NCBI GenBank assembly: GCA_948146395.1
Contig: OX411556.1
Location: forward strand, 868,001-932,000
Source of the DNA: Fragum whitleyi
Lineage: Eukaryota > Mollusca > Bivalvia > Cardiida > Cardiidae
DNA: 64,000 nucleotides
Direction: 5' to 3'
This document shows positions 55,378 to 64,000 of this stretch, one piece after another. The translations under genes and the position numbers were made by a program. A model generated the notes under the pieces. That model saw only the letters and a list, made by a program, of their open reading frames with translations, was not told the origin of the DNA and made no database searches. Positions within the stretch are counted from its first letter, which is position 1; every line of letters starts with the position of its first letter.

Positions 55378-56229
55378 TCGTCCCAAACACTCGCGTTCGC
55401 TAGCTATGCATGTGCGCTTCAAATTAACACCAGTTTCGATGCCGTCTGATGCATCCGTCTGTGCGTTTATGCAGCATCCCTGACCCCTTGTTATTCGATT
55501 TAATAGTAATTATTTAATCCTGATTTAATGTTAAATATTTTGGGTACCCATTTTTCGATCGACTGATGCGCCCATGCATTCTTACCCACATCGTCCCAAA
55601 CACGGGCGTTCACTAGCTATGCATGTGCGCTTCAAATTGACACCGGTTTCGATGCCGTCTGATGCATCCGTCTGTGCGTTTATGCAGCATCCCTGACCCC
55701 TTGTTATTCGATTTAATAGTAATTATTTAATCCTGATTTAATGTTAAATATTTTTGGTACCCATTTTTCGATCGACTGATGCGCCCATGCATTCATACCC
55801 ACATCGCCCCAAACACGCGCGTTCGCTAGCTATGCATGTGCGCTTCAAATTGACACCGGTTTCGATGCCGTCTGATGCATCCGTCTGTGCGTTTATGCAG
55901 CATCCCTGACCCCTTGTTATTCGATTTAATAGTAATTGTTTAATCCTGATTTAATGTAAAATATTTTGGGTACCCATTTTTCGATCGACTGATGCGCCCA
56001 TGCATTCATACCCACATCGTCCCAAACACTCGCGTTCGCTAGCTATGCATGTGCTCTTCAAATTGACACCGGTTTCGATGCCGTCTGATGCATCCGTCTG
56101 TGCATTTATGCAGCATCCCTGACCCCTTTTTATTCGATTTAATAGTAATTATTTAATCCTGATTTAATATTAAATATTTTGGGTACCCATTTTTCGATCG
56201 ACTGATGCGCCCTTGCATTCATACCCACA
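55378..56229. repeat. Four-unit marker segment, copy 3 of 3
   Basis: Matches 46008-46859 at 44 units' distance: accagtttcg, attcttaccc, atttttggtacc, attgttt, gtgctcttc (56051), gtgcattt, ccctttttattc. It has diverged more (aattaacac, acgggcg, gtaaaat, aatattaaat, gcccttgc), so it split off before the 16-unit duplication. Confidence 0.8.
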
Positions 56230-56868
56230 TCGTCCCAAACACTCGCGTTCGCTAGCTATGCATGTGCGCTTCAAATTGACACCGGTTTCGATGCCGTCTG
56301 ATGCATCCGTCTGTGCGTTTATGCAGCATCCCTGACCCCTTGTTATTCGATTTAATAGTAATTATTTAATCCTGATTTAATGTTAAATATTTTGGGTACC
56401 CATTTTTCGATCGACTGATGCGCCCATGCATTCATACCCACATCGTCCCAAACACTCGCGTTCGCTAGCTATGCATGTGCGCTTCAAATTGACACCGGTT
56501 TCGATGCCGTCTGATGCATCCGTCTGTGCGTTTATGCAGCATCCCTGACCCCTTGTTATTCGATTTAATAGTAATTATTTAATCCTGATTTAATGTTAAA
56601 TATTTTGGGTACCCATTTTTCGATCGACTGATGCGCCCATGCATTCATACCCACATCGTCCCAAACACTCGCGTTCGCTAGCTATGCATGTGCGCTTCAA
56701 ATTGACACCGGTTTCGATGCCGTCTGATGCATCCGTCTGTGCGTTTATGCAGCATCCCTGACCCCTTGTTATTCGATTTAATAGTAATTATTTAATCCTG
56801 ATTTAATGTTAAATATTTTGGGTACCCATTTTTCGATCGACTGATGCGCCCATGCATTCATACCCACA

Positions 56869-58359
56869 TCGCCCCAAACACGCTCGTTCGCTAGCTATGC
56901 ATGTGTGCTTCAAATTGACACCGGTTTCAATGCCGTCTGATGCATCCGTCTGTGCGTTTATGCAGCATCCCTGACCCCTTGTTATTCGATTTAATAGTAA
57001 TTATTTAATCCTGATTTAATGTTAAATATTTTGGGTACCCATTTTTCGATCGACTGATGCGCCCATGCATTCATACCCACATCGCCCCAAACACGCGCGT
57101 TCGCTAGCTATGCATGTGCGCTTCAAATTGACACCGGTTTCGATGCCGTCTGATGCATCCGTCTGTGCGTTTATGCAGCATCCCTGACCCCTTGTTATTC
57201 GATTTAATAGTAATTATTTAATCCTGATTTAATGTTAAATATTTTGGGTACCCATTTTTCGATCGACTGATGCGCCCATGCATTCATACCCACATCGTCC
57301 CAAACACGCGCGTTCGCTAGCTATGCATGTGCGCTTCAAATTGACACCGGTTTCGATGCCGTCTGATGCATCCGTCTGTGCGTTTATGCAGCATCCCTGA
57401 CCCCTTGTTATTCGATTTAATAGTAATTATTTAATCCTGATTTAATGTTAAATATTTTGGGTACCCATTTTTCGATCGACTGATGCGCCCATGCATTCAT
57501 ACCCACATCGTCCCAAACACTCGCGTTCGCTAGCTATACATGTGCGCTTCAAATTGACACCGGTTTCGATGCCGTCTGATGCATCCGTCTGTGCGTTTAT
57601 GCAGCATCCCTGACCCCTTGTTATTCGATTTAATAGTAATTATTTAATCCTGATTTAATGTTAAATATTTTGGGTACCCATTTTTCGATCGACTGATGCG
57701 CCCATGCATTCATACCCACATCGCCCCAAACACGCGCGTTCGCTAGCTATGCATGTGCGCTTCAAATTGACACCGGTTTCGATGCCGTCTGATGCATCCG
57801 TCTGTGCGTTTATGCAGCATCCCTGACCCCTTGTTATTCGATTTAATAGTAATTATTTAATCCTGATTTAATGTTAAATATTTTGGGTACCCATTTTTCG
57901 ATCGACTGATGCGCCCATGCATTCATACCCACATCGTCCCAAACACGCGCGTTCGCTAGCTATGCATGTGCGCTTCAAATTGACACCGGTTTCGATGCCG
58001 TCTGATGCATCCGTCTGTGCGTTTATGCAGCATCCCTGACCCCTTGTTATTCGATTTAATAGTAATTATTTAATCCTGATTTAATGTTAAATATTTTGGG
58101 TACCCATTTTTCGATCGACTGATGCGCCCATGCATTCATACCCACATCGTCCCAAACACTCGCGTTCGCTAGCTATACATGTGCGCTTCAAATTGACACC
58201 GGTTTCGATGCCGTCTGATGCATCCGTCTGTGCGTTTATGCAGCATCCCTGACCCCTTGTTATTCGATTTAATAGTAATTATTTAATCCTGATTTAATGT
58301 TAAATATTTTGGGTACCCATTTTTCGATCGACTGATGCGCCCATGCATTCATACCCACA
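56869..58359. repeat. 7-unit (1491 bp) higher-order interval
   Basis: A marked unit with acgctcg, gtgtgctt and ttcaatgcc starts at 56869 and recurs at 58360, exactly 7 units later. Within the interval, a pair of units repeats after 3 units: cgtccc/acgcgcg/ttcgct at 57295 and 57934, each followed by an actcgcg unit with ctatacatg (57531 and 58170, 639 apart). A related unit is at 50694. Confidence 0.85.
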
Positions 58360-59423
58360 TCGCCCCAAACACGCTCGTTCGCTAGCTATGCATGTGTGCT
58401 TCAAAATGACACCGGTTTCAATGCCGTCTGATGCATCCGTCTGTGCGTTTATGCAGCATCCCTGACCCCTTGTTATTCGATTTAATAGTAATTATTTAAT
58501 CCTGATTTAATGGTAAATATTTTGGGTACCCATTTTTCGATCGACTGATGCGCCCATGCATTCATACCCACATCGCCCCAAACACGCGCGTTCGCTAGCT
58601 ATGCATATGCGCTTCAAATTGACACCGGTTTCGATGCCGTCTGATGCATCCGTCTGTGCGTTTATGCAGCATCCCTGACCCCTTGTTATTCGATTTAATA
58701 GTAATTATTTAATCCTGATTTAATGTTAAATATTTTGGGTACCCATTTTTCGATCGACTGCTGCGCCCATGCATTCATACCCACATCGTCCCAAACACTC
58801 GCGTTCGCTAGCTATGCATGTGCGCTTCAAATTGACACCGGTTTGGATGCCGTCTGATGCATCCGTCTGTGCGTTTATGCAGCATCCCTGACCCCTTGTT
58901 ATTCGATTTAATAGTAATTATTTAATCCTGATTTAATGTTAAATATTTTGGGTACCCATTTTTCGATCGACTGATGCGCCCATGCATTCATACCCACATC
59001 GTCCCTAACACTCGCGTTCGCTAGCTATGCATGTGCGCTTCAAATTGATACCGGTTTCGATGCCGTCTGATGCATCCGTCTGTGCGTTTATGCAGCATCC
59101 CTGACCCCTTGTTATTCGATTTAATAGTAATTATTTAATCCTGATTTAATGTTAGATATTTTGTTTACCCATTTTTCGATCGACTGATGCGCCCATGCAT
59201 TCATACCCACATCGTCCCAAACACGCGCGTTTACTAGCTATGCATTGCGCTTTAAATTGACACCGGTTTCGATGCCGTCTGATGCATCCGTCTGTGCGTT
59301 TATGCAGCATCCCTGACCCCTTGTTATTCGATTTAATAGTAATAATTTAATCCTGATTTAATGTTAAATATTTTGGGTACCCATTTTTCGATCGACTGAT
59401 GCGCCCATGCATTCATACCCACA
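58360..59423. repeat. Long-range pair, segment Y1 (5 units)
   Basis: Counterpart of 50694-51757. Private changes: caaaatg and ggtaaat in the first unit, gtttggatgcc near 58843, gtccctaac near 59000 and ttgtttaccc near 59162. It carries the same one-base deletion (near 59247). Confidence 0.85.
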
Positions 59424-61339
59424 TCGCCCCAAACACGCGCGTTTGCTAGCTATGCATGTGCGCTTCAAATTGACACCGGTTTCGATGCCGTCTGATGCAT
59501 CCGTCTGTGCGTTTATACAGCATCCCTGACCCCTTGTTATTCGATTTAATAGTAATTATTTAATCCTGATTTAATGTTAAATATTTTGGGTACCCATTTT
59601 TCGATCGACTGATGCGCCCAGGCATTCATACCCACATCGTCCCAAACACTCGCGTTCGCTAGCTATGCATGTGCGCTTCAAATTGACACCGGTTTCGATG
59701 CCGTCTGATGCATCCGTCTGTGCGTTTATGCAGCATCCCTGACCCCTTGTTATTCGATTTAATAGTAATTATTTAATCCTGATTTAATGTTAAATATTTT
59801 GGGTACCCATTTTTCGATCGACTGATGCGCCCATGCATTCATACCCACATCGTCCCAAACACTCGCATTCGCTAGCTATGCATGTGCGCTTCAAATTGAC
59901 ACCGGTTTTGATGCCGTCTGATGCATCCGTCTGTGCGTTTATGCAGCATCCCTGACCCCTTGTTATTCGATTTAATAGTAATTATTTAATCCTGATTAAT
60001 GTTAAATATTTTGGGTACCCATTTTTCGATCGACTGATGCGCCAATGCATTCATACCCACATCGTCCCAAACACGCGCGTTCACTAGCTATGCATGTGCG
60101 CTTCAAATTGACACCGGTTTCGATGCCGTCTGATGCATCCATCTGTGCGTTTATGCAGCATCCCTGACCCCTTGTTATTCGATTTAATAGTAATTATTTA
60201 ATCCTGATTTAATGTTAAATATTTTGGGTACCCATTTTTCGATCGACTAATGCGCACATGCATTCATACCCACATCGCCCCAAACACGCGCGTTCGCTAG
60301 CTATGCATGTGCGCTTCAAATTGACACCGGTTTCGATGCCGTCTGATGCATCCGTCTGTGCGTTTATGCAGCATCCCTGACCCCTTGTTATTCGATTTAA
60401 TAGTAATTATTTAATCCTGATTTAATGTTAAATATTTTGGGTACCCATTTTTCGATCGACTGATGCGCCCATGCATTCATACCCACATCGTCCCAAACAC
60501 TCGCATTCGCTAGCTATGCATGTGCGCTTCAAATTGACACCGGTTTCGATGCCGTCTGATGCATCCGTCTGTGCGTTTATGCAGCATCCCTGACCCCTTG
60601 TTATTCGATTTAATAGTAATTATTTAATCCTGATTTAATGTTAAATATTTTGGGTACCCATTTTTCGATCGACTGATGCGCCCATGCATTCATACCCACA
60701 TCGTCCCAAACACGCGCGTTCACTAGCTATGCATGTGCGCTTCAAATTGACACCGGTTTCGATGCCGTCTGATGCATCCGTCTGTGCGTTTATGCAGCAT
60801 CCCTGACCCCTTGTTATTCGATTTAATAGTAATTATTTAATCCTGATTTAATGTTAAATATTTTGGGTACCCATTTTTCGATCGACTGATGCGCCCATGC
60901 ATTCATACCAACACCGTCCCAAACACGCGCGTTCACAAGCTATGCATGTGCGCTTCAAACTGACACCGGTTTCGATGCCGTCTGATGCATCCGTCTGTGC
61001 GTTTATGCAGCATCCCTGACCCCTTGTTATTCGATTTAATAGTAATTATTTAATCCTGATTTAATGTTAAATATTTTGGGTACCCATTTTTCGATCGACT
61101 GATGCGCCCATGCATTCATACCCACATCGCCCCAAACACGCGCGTTCGCTAGCTATGCATGTGGGCTTCAAATTGACACCGGTTTCGATGCCGTCTGATG
61201 CATCCGTCTGTGCGTTTATGCAGCATCCCTGACCCCTTGTTATTCGATTTAATAGTAATTATTTAATCCTGATTTAATGTTAAATATTTTGGGTACCCAT
61301 TTTTCGATCGACTGATGCGCCCATGCATTCATACTCACA

Positions 61340-62617
61340 TCGTCCCAAACACTCGCGTTCGCTAGCTATGCATGTGCGCTTCAAATTGACACCGGTTTCG
61401 ATGCCGTCTGATGGATCCGTCTGTGCGTTTATGCAGCATTCCTGACCCCTTGTTATTCGATTTAATAGTAATTATTTAATCCTGATTTAATGTCAAATAT
61501 TTTGGATATCCATTTTTCGATCGACTGATGCGCCCATGCATTCATACCCACATCGTCCCAAACACTCGCGTTCGCTAGCTATGTATGTGCGCTTCAAATT
61601 GACACCGGTTTCGATGCCGTCAGATGCATCCGTCTGTGCGTTTATGCAGCATCCCTGACCCCTTGTTATTCGATTTAATAGTAATTATTTAATCCTGATT
61701 TAATGTTAAATATTTTGGGTACCCATTTTTCGATCGACTGATGCGCCCATGCATTCATACCCACATCGTCCCAAACACGCGCGTTCGCTAGCTATGCATG
61801 TGCGCTTCAAATTGACACCGGTTTCGATGCCGTCTGATGCATCCGTCTGTGCGTTTATGCAGCATCCCTGACCCCTTGTTATTCGATTTAATAGTAATTA
61901 TTTAATCCTGATTTAATGTTAAATATTTTGGGTACCCATTTTTCGATCGACTGATGCGCCCATGCATTCATACCCACATCGCCCCAAACACGCGCGTTCG
62001 CTAGCTATGCATGTGGGCTTCAAATTGACACCGGTTTCGATGCCGTCTGATGCATCCGTCTGTGCGTTTATGCAGCATCCCTGACCCCTTGTTATTCGAT
62101 TTAATAGTAATTATTTAATCCTGATTTAATGTTAAATATTTTGGGTACCCATTTTTCGATCGACTGATGCGCCCATGCATTCATACCCACATCGTCACAA
62201 ACACTCGCGTTCGCTAGCTATGCATGTGCCCTTCAAATTGACACCGGTTTCGATGCCGTCTGATGCATCCGTCTGTGCGTTTATGCAGCATCCCTGACCC
62301 CTTGTTATTCGATTTAATAGTAATTATTTAATCCTGATTTAATGTTAAATATTTTGGGTACCCATTTTTCGATCGACTGAAGCGCCCATGCATTCATACC
62401 CACATCGTCCCAAATACTCGCGTTCGCTAGCTATGCATGTGCGCTTCAAATTGACACCGGTTTCGATGCCGTCTGATGCATCCGTCTGTGCGTTTATGCA
62501 GCATCCCTGACCCCTTGTTATTCGATTTAATAGTAATTATTTAATCCTGATTTAATGTTAAATATTGTGGGTACCCATTTTTTGATCGACTGATGCGCCC
62601 ATGCATTCATACCTACA
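61340..62617. repeat. Long-range pair, segment Y2 (6 units)
   Basis: Counterpart of 53462-54739. It shares actcacatcg, gcattcctg, the gtgccctt unit and the tattgtggg/ttttttgatcg unit. Private changes include atggatccg, gtcagatgc, gtgggctt and ctgaagcgc. Confidence 0.8.
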
Positions 62618-63895
62618 TCGTCCCAAACACGCGCGTTCACTAGCTATGCATGTGCGCTTCAAATTGACACCGGTTTCGATGCCGTCTGATGCATCCGTCT
62701 GTGCGTTTTTGCAGCATCCCTGACCCCTTGTTATTCGATTTAATAGTAATTATTTAATCCTGATTTAATGTTAAATATTTTGGGTACCCATTTTTCGATC
62801 GACTGATGCGCCCATGCATTCATACCCACATCGTCCCAAACACTCGCGTTTGCTAGCTATGCATGTGCGCTTCAAATTGACACCGGTTTCGATGCCGTCT
62901 GATGCATCCGTCTGTGCGTTTATGCAGCATCCCTGACCCCTTGTTATTCGATTTAATAGTAATTATTTAATCCTGATTTAATGTTAAATATTTTGGGTAC
63001 CCATTTTTCGATCGATTGATGCGCCTATGCATTCATACCCACATCGTCCCAAACACGCGCGTTCGCTAGCTATGCATGTGCGCTTCAAATTGACACCGGT
63101 TTCGATGCCGTCTGATGCATCCGTCTGTGCGTTTATGCAGCATCCCTGACCCCTTGTTATTCGATTTAATAGTAATTATTTAATCCTGATTTAATGTTAA
63201 ATATTTTGGGTACCCATTTTTCGATCGACTGATGCGCCCATGCATTTATACCCACATCGTCCCAAACACTCGCGTTCGCTAGCTATGCATGTGCGCTTCA
63301 AATTGACACCGGTTTCGATGCCGTCTGATGCATCCGTCTGTGCGTTTATGCAGCATCCCTGACCCCTTGTTATTCGATTTAATAGTAATTATTTAATCCT
63401 GATTTAATGTTAAATATTTTGGGTACCCATTTTTCGATCGACTGATGCGCCCATGCATTCATACCCACATCGTCCCAAACACGCGCGTTCGCTAGCTATG
63501 CATGTGCGCTTCAAATTGACACCGGTTTCGATGCCGTCTGATGCATCCGTCTGTGCGTTTATGCAGCATCCCTGACCCCTTGTTATTCGATTTAATAGTA
63601 ATTATTTAATCCTGATTTAATGTTAAATATTTTGGGTACCCATTTTTCGATCGACTGATGCGCCCATGCATTCATACCCACATCGTCCCAAACACTCGCG
63701 TTCACTAGCTATGCATGTGCGCTTCAAATTGACACCGGTTTCGATGCCGTCTGATGCATCCGTCTGTGCGTTTATGCAGCATCCCTGACCCCTTGTTATT
63801 CGATTTAATAGTAATTATTTAATCCTGATTTAATGTTAAATATTTTGGGTACCCATTTTTCGATCGACTAATGCGCCCATGCATTCATACCCACA

Positions 63896-64000
63896 TCGTC
63901 CCAAACACTCGCGTTCGCTAGCTATGCATGTGCGCTTCAAATTGACACCGGTTTCGATGCCGTCTGATGCATCCGTCTGTGCGTTTATGCAGCATCCCTG
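63896..64000. repeat. Partial terminal monomer (105 bp)
   Basis: The last unit is cut by the window edge at monomer position 105 (ending ...atccctg). It is T type. The array evidently continues beyond the window. Confidence 0.95.

Larger units (their letters stand above)
1..64000. repeat. Satellite DNA array, 213 bp monomer, about 300.5 copies
   Basis: The same 213 bp unit repeats head to tail through the whole window. The start motif tcgtccc/tcgcccc lies at 1, 214, 427, 640 and so on to 63896, always in one orientation. Fifteen single-base indels (near 3541, 9291, 21378, 28651, 28713, 29752, 30391, 31271, 32486, 39793, 40858, 51580, 55086, 59247 and 59997) sum to -5, matching the final phase. 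No other sequence interrupts the array. Most units differ from the consensus at only a few sites. By family knowledge, arrays like this form centromeric, pericentromeric or subtelomeric heterochromatin of eukaryotes; which one cannot be read from the sequence. Both ends of the array lie outside the window. I do not recognise the family. Confidence 0.99.

Noticed and set aside
1..64000. CRISPR array
   Set aside because: Repeats are regular, but the whole 213 bp unit is conserved, with no unique spacers between short repeats.
1..64000. Telomeric repeats or a subtelomeric junction
   Set aside because: No TTAGGG-, TTAGG- or TTTAGGG-type tandem tract on either strand.
1..64000. Transposable element insertions or terminal repeats
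   Set aside because: The phase of the 213 bp unit is never broken by more than one base, so nothing is inserted.
1..64000. Bacterial promoters, terminators or operons
   Set aside because: The A+T-rich module has chance matches to -10-like hexamers, but no genes are present and the architecture is that of a eukaryotic satellite.

Overview
The whole 64 kb window is one uninterrupted tandem satellite array. A 213 bp monomer repeats head to tail on the same strand from base 1 to base 64000: 300 complete units, then a 105 bp partial unit starting at 63896. I found no gene, RNA gene, transposon, CRISPR array or unique sequence. Adding up 15 single-base length changes gives a net of -5 bases, which is exactly the difference between 300 x 213 and the observed phase of the last unit, so no insertion or deletion longer than one base is hidden in the array. 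Such a long, low-divergence array suggests nuclear heterochromatin (centromeric, pericentromeric or subtelomeric) of a eukaryote. I do not recognise the family and cannot name the species.

Monomer (numbered from the tcgtccc at base 1): G+C is about 44%. Positions 1-110 and 179-213 are mixed (about 54% G+C) and rich in CpG (14 per unit, observed/expected about 1.4). Positions 111-178 form an A+T-rich module (about 21% G+C). Short perfect palindromes are dense: GCTAGC, ATGCAT (three times), ACCGGT, AAATATTT, GGGTACCC and TCGATCGA. All six frames contain stops, and 213 is a multiple of 3, so no open frame can run through successive units.

Units fall mainly into three types set by linked sites at positions 4, 14 and 22: T type (cgTccc / acTcgcg / ttcGct), A type (cgTccc / acGcgcg / ttcAct) and C type (cgCccc / acGcgcg / ttcGct). 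The layout is a patchwork of multi-unit duplications, not one fixed higher-order repeat. In order: a 3-unit block at 1.4-2.7 kb; a zone at 3.0-19.4 kb marked by the variant cgtgctg, with 6-unit, 4/5-unit and 12-unit repeats; a one-off hybrid unit at 21.3 kb; an almost perfect 11-unit tandem duplication at 22.3-27.0 kb; an indel-rich stretch at 28.6-32.5 kb; mostly T-type units at 32.6-34.9 kb; very short-range duplications at 39-40.5 kb; an almost perfect 16/15-unit tandem duplication at 43.8-50.4 kb; and at 50.7-62.6 kb a mosaic pair of segments 36 to 38 units apart plus a 7-unit repeat. Two chimeric units (27477 and 47712) look like junctions where one monomer was lost by unequal exchange. 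Nothing here encodes a pathway; the interest lies in the array's architecture and recombination history.
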